DNA of 5,785 bases, taken from positions 1 through 5,785 of the forward strand of contig CAJXGP010000159.1 of the NCBI GenBank assembly GCA_913053915.1. The letters run 5' to 3'. Origin of the DNA: an uncultured Ignavibacteriales bacterium. Lineage in GTDB: Bacteria > Bacteroidota > Ignavibacteria > Ignavibacteriales > Ignavibacteriaceae. The notes beneath the pieces are model-generated. The model was given only the letters and a program-made list of their open reading frames with translations, did not search any database and had not been told where the DNA came from. Both the position numbers and the translations under genes were made by a program. Below are positions 1-5,785 of this stretch, one piece after another; the stretch's first letter is position 1, and the number at the start of each line of letters is the position of its first letter.

Positions 1-97
1 CTATGGCAGAAATAAAATCCATTATCGCATTTGATTTACATTACCGAATTCATTTGCAAAATAAGAAGTAAATAATCCAATATTCGAACAAAAACCG

Positions 98-1822
98 TTA
101 TGATATGCTTATTTCTTTTTGAAGAAATTTACCGGTCAGACTATTTTTATTCTCAGCAATTTGTTCAGGTGTTCCTTCTGCAATAATATACCCGCCGTCT
201 TCCCCTCCTCCTGGTCCGAGATCAATAATCCAATCAGCCATTTTTACTACATCAAGATTATGTTCAACAATTACAACTGTGTTACCTTTATCAACTAATT
301 TATTCAAAACCTTCAGAAGGATTCTAACATCGTCAAAGTGTAATCCTGTAGTCGGTTCATCCAAAATATAAAGAGTTTTACCGGTACTAACCTTGCTAAG
401 TTCAGTAGCAAGTTTAACTCTTTGTGCTTCACCTCCCGATAAAGTTGTAGCCTGTTGACCCAATTTTATATAACCTAGTCCTACATCATTAATTGCTTTA
501 AGTTTACGTTTAATCCTAGGCTGATCATTAAAAAAATCGAGAGCTTCAGTTATAGTCATTTCGAGTACATCTGCGATAGATTTTGTTTTAAACAATACCT
601 CAATAGTTTCACGATTGTATCTTTTTCCCCTGCATGCCTCGCATTTAACATAAACATCCGGAAGAAAATTCATTTCAATTTTTTTTAATCCTTCGCCTTT
701 ACATTCTTCACATCTGCCTCCTTTCACATTAAAACTAAATCGCCCGGTGTTATATCCGCGCATTTTAGATTCAGGGAGCTGCGCATAGAGGTCTCTGATA
801 AAAGTGAACACACCGGTATAAGTTGCAGGGTTTGATCTTGGAGTTCTGCCAATCGGTGCTTGATCTATTTCGATAATTTTATCGATGTTTTCCAATCCTT
901 CTATTGATTTATAAGGAAGAGGAACCGATTTGGATTTATAAATTTTATTCATCAAAATTTTTACGAGTGTTTCATTAATTAATGTAGATTTCCCCGAGCC
1001 GCTTACACCCGTTATTAAAATTAACGTCCCTAGCGGGATTTTTAGATTAATATTTTTAAGATTAAACCCCGATGCACCTTTTAGAATTAGATATTTTCCG
1101 TTTCCTTTTCTTCTAGAGTCAGGTATTTGAATTCTCTTTTTATAAGTTAAATATGATAATGTCAACGAATCAATACCGTTTTGTGAAGCAATTAAATCTT
1201 TTGTTTTACCGCAAAGGCAAATTTTACCGCCGTGTTCGCCTGCGCCCGGACCAAGATCAATCATATAATCCGAGCTTTCAATAGTTTCACGATCATGCTC
1301 TACCACAATAACGGTATTCCCTATATCACGCAATTTTTTAAGTGAATGAATCAGTTTAATGTTATCACTTTGATGTAGCCCGATGCTAGGTTCATCCAAA
1401 ACATAAAGCACACCGGCTAATTGTGAACCTATCTGAGTTGCAAGCCTGATCCTTTGCGATTCACCCCCCGAAAGAGTACGCGCAGATCTGTTTAACGTCA
1501 GATAATCAAGCCCTACATTAAGTAAAAATTGTAATCTTGTAGTAATCTCTTTCAAAACCGGTTTTGCAATAATAGCTTCACGCCCCGATAATTTAATGTT
1601 CAAAAAGAAATCTAAAGCACGGTTTATAGGTAAAGAAGTTAATTCACTGATATTTTTATTTTGAAATTTTACTGCAAGAGATTCTTTTTTTAATCTTCCG
1701 CCTCCGCAAGTTGGACAAGTAACGGTATTCATATAAGATTCTACCCATTCACGGATATTATTAGAGCTGGTAGTGTTATAATAATTTTTAAGATAATTAA
1801 GCAGTCCCGAAAACTTGTGCAT
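98..1822 (-). CDS. uvrA: UvrA C-terminal fragment (signature/Walker B of ATPase I and all of ATPase II)
   Basis: The 574 residues cover the rest of UvrA in order: a CPTCGGGRL zinc-type motif (Cys36/39); ABC signature LSGGESQ (118-124); Walker [11 protein letters not shown] (about 141-150); VEHD switch histidine (176); second Walker [10 protein letters not shown] (272-280); [19 protein letters not shown] (about 319-337); second zinc module CEEC (371-374) and CEAC (394-397); signature LSGGEAQ (461-467); Walker [11 protein letters not shown] (about 486-495); and VEHN (519-522). The C-terminus falls where normal UvrA ends. The ATG at 1822-1820 is probably internal rather than a real start: the same frame is open upstream through 21 more family-like residues (NGSKEK...GKPVTY) to the frameshift site, and no convincing ribosome binding site precedes it. 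Reinitiation after the stop at 1875 is possible but unsupported. Confidence 0.9.
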   Translation of the reverse strand: MHKFSGLLNYLKNYYNTTSSNNIREWVESYMNTVTCPTCGGGRLKKESLAVKFQNKNISELTSLPINRALDFFLNIKLSGREAIIAKPVLKEITTRLQFLLNVGLDYLTLNRSARTLSGGESQRIRLATQIGSQLAGVLYVLDEPSIGLHQSDNIKLIHSLKKLRDIGNTVIVVEHDRETIESSDYMIDLGPGAGEHGGKICLCGKTKDLIASQNGIDSLTLSYLTYKKRIQIPDSRRKGNGKYLILKGASGFNLKNINLKIPLGTLILITGVSGSGKSTLINETLVKILMNKIYKSKSVPLPYKSIEGLENIDKIIEIDQAPIGRTPRSNPATYTGVFTFIRDLYAQLPESKMRGYNTGRFSFNVKGGRCEECKGEGLKKIEMNFLPDVYVKCEACRGKRYNRETIEVLFKTKSIADVLEMTITEALDFFNDQPRIKRKLKAINDVGLGYIKLGQQATTLSGGEAQRVKLATELSKVSTGKTLYILDEPTTGLHFDDVRILLKVLNKLVDKGNTVVIVEHNLDVVKMADWIIDLGPGGGEDGGYIIAEGTPEQIAENKNSLTGKFLQKEISIS

Positions 1823-1874
1823 ATATGTAACAGGCTTTCCGTTACCGTAAGTATACGTAAAAGCAATTTTTTCT

Positions 1875-1886
1875 TTACTGCCGTTT
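1875..1886 (-). other. Frameshift point inside uvrA (one extra A), followed by premature stop
   Basis: The coding strand reads ACT CTT AAA CGG CAG TAA in the N-terminal frame. The UvrA frame resumes as CTT AAC GGC AGT if one A of the AAA (1886-1884) is removed. The change is a +1 shift in an A run, the commonest type of indel error. A programmed +1 shift (CUU slipping to UUA before AAC) is formally possible, but no such mechanism is known for uvrA, so error or mutation is preferred. Confidence 0.85.
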
Positions 1887-2924
1887 AAGAGTATATTTTT
1901 GTTCGCTTGTTAATTCCTTCAACTTTGTGTTATAGTCAAATCCGTATTTATCTGCTACAGCGCTCAATTGATTGAAAAACCATATAACTCGCGGTTTACC
2001 CAGGGGAGCGAGGACTTCCTCATTAATAGATTTGTTCCAATCCGGAATAATTAAATTCACATCCAACTCTTTTTTTTCGCCAAGCCCTTCACAATCAGGG
2101 CAAGAACCATAAGGTGAATTAAATGAAAACGAATTAGGTGCAAGCTCTCTGTAGTTAATTCCGCAATCAAGACAGGCTAAATGCCTGCTATAAACGTAGT
2201 CCTGCGTACCGTCATTCACTATTACTAATCCACTGCCGTAATTCAAGGCAACTTCAACAGATTCCGTAAGACGAAGTCTTGAATTTTCACTAACCGACAG
2301 AGTGTCGACTGCGATTTCAATATTATGAATTTTATACCGGTCAACTTGAAATCCTTTAGTAATTTCGTATAATTTATTATCTACACGTACCTTTAAAAAG
2401 CCGTCGGAAAGGATCTCTTCAAATAGTTCGCGGTAATGCCCTTTTCTTCCACGTACAACCGGTGAAAGTATCAGGGCTTTTTTACCTTCTGTCGATACAA
2501 TTATGGAATCAATTATTTGTACGGAAGACTGTTTAGTAACCGGCTTCCCGCAATTATAACAATGAGGAACACCCAGTTTTGCGTATAAAAGACGAAAATA
2601 ATCATATAACTCCGTTACCGTTCCGACTGTTGAACGGGGATTGCCTGATTTTGATTTTTGCTCAATGGAAATTGCCGGGCTTAATCCTTCAATCAAATCT
2701 ACATCCGGTTTTTCGAGCAGATCCAAAAATTGACGGGCATAAGCGGAAAGTGATTCAATATATCTTCTTTGTCCTTCCGCATATATTGTATCGAAAGCTA
2801 ATGAAGACTTGCCTGAGCCCGAAAGTCCTGTAATAACGATAAACGAATCGCGTGGTATTTCCAGATCTATATTTTTTAAATTGTGCTCACGAGCGCCGCG
2901 AATAATTATAGTATCTTTTTCCAA
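1875..2924 (-). CDS. uvrA: UvrA N-terminal fragment (first ATP-binding half-site, UvrB-binding and first zinc module)
   Basis: The 349-residue product matches the first third of UvrA. It has the opening [13 protein letters not shown], Walker [10 protein letters not shown] (residues 33-41), the following [12 protein letters not shown] and [11 protein letters not shown] segments, a Q-loop-like ISIEQK (Gln89), a CxxC at Cys122/125, and the first zinc module at Cys251/Cys254 and Cys275/Cys278. The start is TTG at 2924-2922. The frame is open further upstream only to a stop, with no ATG or GTG, and the family motif begins at about residue 8, so TTG is the best choice. There is no clear Shine-Dalgarno site. 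Translation ends early at TAA 1877-1875, three codons after the frameshift point, leaving the tail Lys-Arg-Gln in place of the UvrA sequence. The ABC signature and Walker B that complete ATPase module I lie in the other fragment, so this piece alone should not hydrolyse ATP normally. Confidence 0.9.
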   Translation of the reverse strand: MEKDTIIIRGAREHNLKNIDLEIPRDSFIVITGLSGSGKSSLAFDTIYAEGQRRYIESLSAYARQFLDLLEKPDVDLIEGLSPAISIEQKSKSGNPRSTVGTVTELYDYFRLLYAKLGVPHCYNCGKPVTKQSSVQIIDSIIVSTEGKKALILSPVVRGRKGHYRELFEEILSDGFLKVRVDNKLYEITKGFQVDRYKIHNIEIAVDTLSVSENSRLRLTESVEVALNYGSGLVIVNDGTQDYVYSRHLACLDCGINYRELAPNSFSFNSPYGSCPDCEGLGEKKELDVNLIIPDWNKSINEEVLAPLGKPRVIWFFNQLSAVADKYGFDYNTKLKELTSEQKYTLKRQ

Positions 2925-2955
2925 TTCGGTTTTAAATTTATTAATTTAAATATTT

Positions 2956-2984
2956 ATATTAGGTATCGCTTATTTGAAAATCAA
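2956..2984 (-). promoter_or_regulatory. Candidate sigma70-like promoter of uvrA
   Basis: On the minus strand TTGATT (2984-2979) and TAATAT (2961-2956) are separated by 17 bases, each matching the consensus at four of six positions. Transcription would start about 25 bases before the TTG start codon. The site overlaps the oppositely directed yigZ promoter. The DNA is very AT-rich, so chance matches are easy; this is a prediction only. Confidence 0.35.
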
Positions 2985-3002
2985 TTAAATTAGAAGTACA
3001 CT
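2974..3002 (+). promoter_or_regulatory. Candidate sigma70-like promoter of yigZ
   Basis: TTGAAA (2974-2979) and TACACT (2997-3002) are spaced by exactly 17 bases. Transcription starting near 3009 would leave a leader of about 20 bases before ATG 3030. The -35 box shares positions with the -35 region of the divergent uvrA promoter candidate. Confidence 0.45.
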
Positions 3003-3029
3003 ATTACATATTTCTTGTTAAATATCCTA

Positions 3030-3656
3030 ATGAACGAAATAACAAAAATTAAAACAATTGAAACTTTCAACGAATTTAAGCTTAAAGAAAAGAATTCTAT
3101 ATTTATCGGTCAGGTTTATCACGTTGAATCGGAAAAAGAATGCGTTACTATCCTAAACAGAATCAAGAAAAAGTATTACGATGCAACCCATCATTGCTAC
3201 GCATATATACTTAATGATAAGTTTGTTAAATATTCCGATGACGGCGAGCCAAACGGTAGTGCCGGTATAAGAATTCTAAATGCTATCAAACATTTTGATC
3301 TCATATCCGTCATTCTTGTAATTATTAGATATTTCGGCGGAACAAAGTTAGGAGTAGGACCTTTAGGAAAAACTTACTATAATACCGCGCATAAAACTTT
3401 GGAAACAGCGAGTATTATAGTAAAATTGCCATATTATCATTTAACTATCATCGCAGAATTTTCAGATATTGGTTACGTACATAGAATTTTATCTTCTTCA
3501 GATTCAAAAATTATTGATACTATTTATAATGATAAGGTGGTTTTTAATTGTTTGATTTCTCCCTCCGCTATCGATAATATAAATAATCAACTGACGGAGA
3601 TTTCTAAAGGACATATAAAAGTGGAAATAGACAATAACATAATTTATACTAAATAG
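3030..3656 (+). CDS. yigZ: YigZ/IMPACT (UPF0029) family protein
   Basis: The 208-residue product matches the YigZ/YvyE family in length (E. coli YigZ is about 204). The N-terminal IMPACT domain carries ATHHCYAY (52-59), SDDGEPNGSAG (69-79) and the family signature IIRYFGGTKLGVG (98-110). The remainder, about 137-195, fits the usual C-terminal ferredoxin-like domain (DUF1949). The eukaryotic relative IMPACT regulates the kinase GCN2, whereas the bacterial role is not settled; a nucleic-acid or ribosome-related function has been suggested. The protein has no signal peptide or membrane segment, so it is probably cytosolic. ATG 3030 is chosen as start because the homologous region begins just after it. 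An in-frame TTG at 3015 would add five residues but lies very close to the predicted transcription start. There is no clear Shine-Dalgarno site. The gene is divergent from uvrA and probably transcribed alone, with a hairpin straddling its stop codon. Confidence 0.93.
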   Translation: MNEITKIKTIETFNEFKLKEKNSIFIGQVYHVESEKECVTILNRIKKKYYDATHHCYAYILNDKFVKYSDDGEPNGSAGIRILNAIKHFDLISVILVIIRYFGGTKLGVGPLGKTYYNTAHKTLETASIIVKLPYYHLTIIAEFSDIGYVHRILSSSDSKIIDTIYNDKVVFNCLISPSAIDNINNQLTEISKGHIKVEIDNNIIYTK

Positions 3657-3691
3657 TGTCTGTCCTTAAAGTCTCCAAAGGAAGACATTAT
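3653..3691 (+). terminator. Stem-loop spanning the yigZ stop codon, possible transcript end or stabiliser
   Basis: TGTCT-g-TCCTT (3657-3667) pairs with AAGGA-AGACA (3678-3687) with one bulged G and a 10-base loop. Four further pairs (ATAG 3653-3656 with TTAT 3688-3691, one of them G-U) extend the stem into the stop codon, giving about 14 pairs. No U-tract follows, only an AT-rich TAATAATT, so it is not a textbook intrinsic terminator. It could instead protect the mRNA 3' end, or stop transcripts arriving from the transposase side. Confidence 0.4.
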
Positions 3692-3746
3692 AATAATTCA
3701 GCGATTATAAAGATAATGGGAAAAATAAACCGAAACTCATCCCCCG

Positions 3747-3790
3747 CCTTCCCTGCCTACCGGCTGCAGGCAGGTCTTAAAAAGAGAAGG
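3747..3790. repeat. Nested palindromes: a 23-bp inverted repeat set inside an interrupted hairpin
   Basis: The inner unit (3752-3774) is CCTGCCT, nine bases, AGGCAGG. Its flanks, CCTTC (3747-3751) and TCTT followed by AAA (3775-3781) and AAGAGAAGG (3782-3790), become a perfect 9-bp stem with a 3-base loop only when the inner 23 bases are removed. The simplest reading is that the inner palindrome was inserted into an older one. Both resemble GC-rich intergenic palindromes seen in this bacterial group; copy number elsewhere in the genome is unknown. There is no coding potential. Confidence 0.6.
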
Positions 3791-3820
3791 GGCTTTTCCC
3801 CGATAGGGATTCCGGGAATC
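3789..3820. repeat. Two further short palindromes in the yigZ-transposase intergenic region
   Basis: GGGG-CTTTT-CCCC lies at 3789-3801, and an odd palindrome GATTCC-G-GGAATC at 3808-3820. GAGAAGGGG at 3784-3792 also has a perfect inverted partner CCCCTTCTC at 3849-3857. Together with the nested palindrome, they suggest a remnant of a composite non-coding repeat element in an otherwise AT-rich spacer. Confidence 0.45.
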
Positions 3821-3824
3821 TTAA

Positions 3825-3837
3825 TCAAATAATCTAT
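3825..3837. repeat. Left copy of 13-bp direct repeat, candidate target-site duplication
   Basis: TCAAATAATCTAT here is identical to 5753-5765. The copies lie 67 bases beyond the orfB stop and about 58 bases before the orfA start, and the bases next to them differ on both sides, so the match is exactly 13 bp. Confidence 0.45.
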
Positions 3838-3904
3838 ACTTAAATCTTCCCCTTCTCCCGCTTAAGTCAGCGATTTATTATCGACTATTCATTTGACTCA
3901 AAAG

Positions 3905-5281
3905 TCATTTAAATCGGAAATCCACCTTATAATTAAATAACCATGGAACTTTTGGATTTATTCCCTCAGCTTTTAACTTTTCGGGTAAATTTTCATAATT
4001 CTTTCTTAAATCTAATGATTCAGGCACATTATAGAAAGTAACTATAATAGTATCATTTTTAACTCTTAGGTCTCCGTCAATACCTCGGAAGATTGAATTG
4101 GCAAGATGTTCAGCAGTCCATTTTTTATAAGGGATCGGCAACTTTTTCTTTAATTGATAAGTTGCTGCTTGCGCAATGAGAGCTAAAGTCATTTTCCCGA
4201 ATCGAATATTTAAGTTTAAGGTCGAAGCCCTATTCCATCCCATAGCTCCTTCAAAATTAAAGAACTCTTCTATAGTCCATCGTTTTGGAAATTTTTCAGT
4301 TATCAAATCGACTGAAGGACTATTACTTGTAGCAAAAAAGGGTTTGTAACTATAATATTTTTCACCGCTGCGCTGTCCAATTAATCGAAAACTATATTTG
4401 TTATTTCCATATTTATATGTTGTTTCTGCTGTTGCATAACCGGCCCAATGCCGATTATAATCTAGGTTTTGAATTATATTCATTACTTTTTTTCTACGGC
4501 TGCCAGGTATAAGAATATCATATTTATTACTTTCTATAATATAGTTTAACAAAGCCTTGGTTTCATGTTCAGTATCTGCCAATAAACAGATATTATCTTC
4601 TGAAGGAAAAATACGGTTTAACATTTTTAATAGTTCAACAGAAGATGCTGATGTTGTTTTACCGGATGAACCGAGGATGAAAGAAATGGGTTGACCGGTT
4701 TGAGCGTCTAAACAAAAAAACGTTTGCAAAACAGATTTGGATGGTTCCCTGGGATGACTTTTCTTTTTAACCATAATGCGCCTGGAATACGTTGGAATTC
4801 GATGAGGGTCAAATGCCAGAAGATTGCCCTTATAATGCCCTAAACTTGAACGAAGCAAAGCTAATTTAATTTGAATTAACTTAGCTTCTTCAATGCTATG
4901 TAAGTCTAATAAATTATGTATTTCCTGGTCTGTAGCTATGAAAGGCAAACCATTTGCTACTTCAAATCCTTGATGATTTAATGAACGTGATTCTCTGATT
5001 CCGGTAACACATAATGCTGCTTCATGTACCATCTGCATAGCTAAGCGCGGTTCTATGCCGCCAATTGAATCACCTGTCCACGATTTTAATAAATCCCACG
5101 TACCCAGACGAAGATGTTCCGGAACTAATAACCAGATCCCTAGCAAAGTACCGGAAATTTTTCTAACTAATAATTCTCTTACATTGCGTTCAACAGTAGA
5201 GATGTCAGTTTTTATTCTTTTCGTTTTCCGTTTAGTGGTATGAACTTCTATTACTTTTTTCTTCTTTTTAGGATTGTACAA
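3905..5281 (-). CDS. Transposase OrfB, DDE catalytic domain (IS4-like superfamily)
   Basis: The frame encodes 458 residues. A very basic N-terminus (KKKKK at 5-9, then KRKTKRIK) is followed by an RNase H-fold DDE core. Probable catalytic residues are Asp158 in LLAFDPHR, Asp236 in CLLADTEHE and Glu338 in RWTIEEFF. Arg334-x3-Glu338 matches the R-x3-E part of the IS4-type Y-R-E-K signature, but the Tyr position is Phe331 and the Lys is not evident. A conserved-looking NRASTLNLNIRFGKMTLALI stretch (350-369) follows. The only nearby start is TTG 5281, with no Shine-Dalgarno site, and the frame is open upstream into orfA. It overlaps orfA by 31 bases in the -1 frame, so it is most likely expressed as an OrfAB fusion by frameshifting. 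The core has no internal stop or missing acidic residue, so the element may be active. The IS family was not identified. Confidence 0.82.
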   Translation of the reverse strand: MYNPKKKKKVIEVHTTKRKTKRIKTDISTVERNVRELLVRKISGTLLGIWLLVPEHLRLGTWDLLKSWTGDSIGGIEPRLAMQMVHEAALCVTGIRESRSLNHQGFEVANGLPFIATDQEIHNLLDLHSIEEAKLIQIKLALLRSSLGHYKGNLLAFDPHRIPTYSRRIMVKKKSHPREPSKSVLQTFFCLDAQTGQPISFILGSSGKTTSASSVELLKMLNRIFPSEDNICLLADTEHETKALLNYIIESNKYDILIPGSRRKKVMNIIQNLDYNRHWAGYATAETTYKYGNNKYSFRLIGQRSGEKYYSYKPFFATSNSPSVDLITEKFPKRWTIEEFFNFEGAMGWNRASTLNLNIRFGKMTLALIAQAATYQLKKKLPIPYKKWTAEHLANSIFRGIDGDLRVKNDTIIVTFYNVPESLDLRKNYENLPEKLKAEGINPKVPWLFNYKVDFRFK

Positions 5282-5297
5282 ATAGAGTTTTTTTTTT
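5251..5297 (-). promoter_or_regulatory. Programmed -1 frameshift region joining orfA and orfB
   Basis: In the orfA frame the message ends AGA AAA AAG TAA. This is the classic slippery heptamer A-AAA-AAG (5260-5254) directly before the stop (5253-5251). A -1 slip continues as GTA ATA GAA in the orfB frame, giving a fusion of about 596 residues. A second slippery tract, ten A's on the coding strand (5297-5288), lies 27 bases upstream in the same overlap-compatible frames and could support ribosomal or transcriptional slippage. No clear stimulatory Shine-Dalgarno or downstream hairpin was found. Confidence 0.7.
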
Positions 5298-5694
5298 GTA
5301 ATCCATATTTTGTAATGGTTCTCTCTACGCTTCTTATACTAATTTTATAGCCGTCTTGTTTTAATTTTTGGGCTATTACCGCCGCCGAACAATCAGAGTC
5401 CAGAAATCTGTATCGTATGATCTGGTTTTCTAATCTATCCGTACACACATAATTTTTTTTGGGACCACTTTTTTTATTAATTAACGCTTGAATACCGCCA
5501 TTATTATAGTCATTTAATATCTGGTAATATCTTTGTTTTGTATAACCATATTTTCGGGCGGTTTTCGTTGGACCTAATCCAAAACATTTAACTTCAATTA
5601 GCATTGCTAATTTTTTGGAGGCATTATCACCCTGGGCAATAGAAAGACTACCTGCCGGGCCGGTAAATTGAAATTCTTCATTATTATTATACAT
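5251..5694 (-). CDS. Transposase OrfA, double helix-turn-helix DNA-binding protein
   Basis: The product is 147 residues from ATG 5694. (A GTG three bases upstream would add one Met; residue numbers here count from it.) A first helix-turn-helix covers about 39-72 (GLGPTKTARKYGYTKQRYYQILNDY), followed by a basic linker KKSGPKK (75-81) and a second winged-helix-like unit at about 104-136 (SAAVIAQKLKQDGYKISIRSVERTI). This HTH-linker-HTH layout is typical of transposase N-terminal regions that bind element ends. A strong Shine-Dalgarno AAAGGAG (about 5709-5703) sits eight bases before ATG 5694, which decides the start. The C-terminus is Lys/Arg-rich (LKRRKK) and ends on a frameshift heptamer. On its own OrfA could act as a repressor or end-binding protein, as OrfA does in IS3-type elements; joined to OrfB it would form the full transposase. 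Confidence 0.8.
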   Translation of the reverse strand: MYNNNEEFQFTGPAGSLSIAQGDNASKKLAMLIEVKCFGLGPTKTARKYGYTKQRYYQILNDYNNGGIQALINKKSGPKKNYVCTDRLENQIIRYRFLDSDCSAAVIAQKLKQDGYKISIRSVERTITKYGLQKKNSICTILKRRKK

Positions 5695-5700
5695 CACATT

Positions 5701-5710
5701 AACTCCTTTA
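5701..5710 (-). promoter_or_regulatory. Strong Shine-Dalgarno site of orfA
   Basis: The coding strand reads TAAAGGAGTT, with GGAG eight bases from ATG 5694. It is the only convincing Shine-Dalgarno in the window and contrasts with uvrA and yigZ, which fits a recently acquired element, though the sample is small. Confidence 0.6.
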
Positions 5711-5727
5711 TGAAAAAATACAAAGGA

Positions 5728-5756
5728 AGAATAATAAAATGGGGAGAAAAAGTCAA
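5728..5756 (-). promoter_or_regulatory. Candidate sigma70-like promoter of the transposase operon
   Basis: On the minus strand TTGACT (5756-5751, five of six to consensus) and TATTCT (5733-5728, four of six) are spaced by 17 bases. Transcription would begin near 5721, about 25 bases before the orfA start, with the strong Shine-Dalgarno inside the leader. Confidence 0.45.
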
Positions 5757-5765
5757 ATAATCTAT
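5753..5765. repeat. Right copy of 13-bp direct repeat, candidate target-site duplication
   Basis: The sequence is identical to 3825-3837. It overlaps the -35 box of the predicted orfA promoter, so if it is a target duplication the promoter straddles the insertion junction; otherwise the element extends further right than this. Confidence 0.45.
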
Positions 5766-5785
5766 GGCGGTTATTAGAATAATAA

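Larger units (their letters stand above)
98..2924 (-). pseudogene. uvrA: uvrA, full-length excinuclease ABC subunit A locus interrupted by a single-base frameshift
   Basis: This is the locus-level view of the two uvrA pieces listed separately. The span is 942 codons plus one extra base. Reading the N-terminal frame through Leu346 (CTT), skipping one A of the AAA at 1884-1886 and continuing AAC GGC AGT gives Leu-Asn-Gly-Ser-Lys-Glu-Lys, which suits this part of UvrA. The resulting protein is 941 residues, against about 940 for E. coli UvrA. Both ATPase modules and both CxxC zinc modules are otherwise intact and there is no second lesion, so the break is either very recent or a sequencing or assembly error in a homopolymer. 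UvrA dimers find bulky DNA lesions, load UvrB and leave, starting nucleotide excision repair in the cytoplasm. If the lesion is real, the cell would lack functional UvrA unless it has another copy. No LexA-like operator was recognised upstream. Confidence 0.85.
3838..5752 (-). mobile_element. Two-frame insertion sequence of unassigned family (boundaries tentative)
   Basis: The element contains orfA (helix-turn-helix) and orfB (DDE transposase) in overlapping frames. Its limits are set by a perfect 13-bp direct repeat, TCAAATAATCTAT, at 3825-3837 and 5753-5765, taken as a possible target-site duplication; this gives a body of about 1.9 kb. Terminal inverted repeats are not clear. The best candidates are weak: TTCTCCC near 3853-3859 against its inverse GGGAGAA near 5742-5748, and ATTTGACT at 3891-3898 against AGTCAAAT at 5751-5758. 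The presence of a transposon is much more certain than its ends. No passenger gene is present. Confidence 0.55.

Noticed and set aside
3..71. 22-codon plus-strand frame MAEIKSIIAFDLHYRIHLQNKK ending convergently with uvrA
   Set aside because: It could be the tail of a gene entering from the left, but only 69 bases are visible and no family can be recognised. A minus-strand ATG at 21-19 (MDFISAI, running off the window) is equally possible. Neither is supportable; no terminator was seen between 1 and 97.
1820..1886. uvrA as two deliberately separate genes or a programmed +1 frameshift
   Set aside because: The break falls within a conserved stretch between Walker A and signature of one ATPase module, the second piece has no credible ribosome binding site, and one base in an A run explains everything.
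2579..2833. 84-codon open frame on the plus strand
   Set aside because: It lies wholly opposite the conserved Walker A and [11 protein letters not shown] region of uvrA, has no ribosome binding site and resembles no known protein; it is a shadow frame.
3015..3029. TTG 3015 as the yigZ start
   Set aside because: It adds five residues outside the family alignment, lies only about six bases past the predicted transcription start, and an ATG follows in frame at 3030.
3698..3875. 9-bp direct repeat TCAGCGATT at 3698-3706 and 3867-3875
   Set aside because: It is too short in an AT-rich spacer to support a defined element; there is no regular spacing or third copy, so no CRISPR-like array.
5055..5243. 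62-codon open frame on the plus strand
   Set aside because: It is antisense to the N-terminal part of orfB, with no start signals and no recognisable content.
3676..5730. 10-bp direct repeat CAAAGGAAGA at 3676-3685 and 5721-5730
   Set aside because: The left copy is part of the yigZ hairpin and the right copy is in the orfA leader; it is short and purine-rich and probably coincidental.

Overview
The window is AT-rich bacterial DNA read with the standard code. The UvrA and YigZ sequences, the weak or absent Shine-Dalgarno sites on the housekeeping genes and the short palindromic intergenic repeats suggest a member of the Bacteroidota/Ignavibacteriota/Chlorobiota group. This assignment is inference from memory of these families; no database was searched.

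Layout, left to right. (1) Positions 98-2924, minus strand: a full-length uvrA (DNA-damage recognition ATPase of nucleotide excision repair) interrupted by one extra base in an AAA run at 1884-1886. It therefore reads as a 349-residue N-terminal piece (1875-2924) and a 574-residue C-terminal piece (98-1822). Dropping one base rejoins them into 941 residues, the usual UvrA length, with every ABC and zinc motif intact. (2) About 3030-3656, plus strand: yigZ (IMPACT/UPF0029 family), divergent from uvrA. The two genes share a short intergenic region with back-to-back, overlapping sigma70-like promoters. (3) Positions 3653-3904: a hairpin over the yigZ stop codon, then a block of palindromic repeats in which one palindrome appears to have been inserted into another. 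(4) Positions 3905-5694, minus strand: a two-frame transposase locus. The upstream frame (orfA) encodes a double helix-turn-helix DNA-binding protein with a strong Shine-Dalgarno site. The downstream, overlapping frame (orfB) encodes a DDE catalytic domain of the IS4-like superfamily. orfA ends in A-AAA-AAG directly before its stop codon, the classic -1 ribosomal frameshift heptamer of insertion sequences, so the active transposase is probably an approximately 596-residue OrfAB fusion. A 13-bp direct repeat (3825-3837 and 5753-5765) brackets the locus and may be its target-site duplication.

How the genes relate: uvrA and yigZ are ordinary chromosomal genes with no evident functional link. The transposase locus looks like an insertion downstream of yigZ. 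I see no defence system, CRISPR array, tRNA or rRNA. The most informative points are the frameshift organisation of the unassigned IS, the nested palindrome and the single-base lesion in uvrA.
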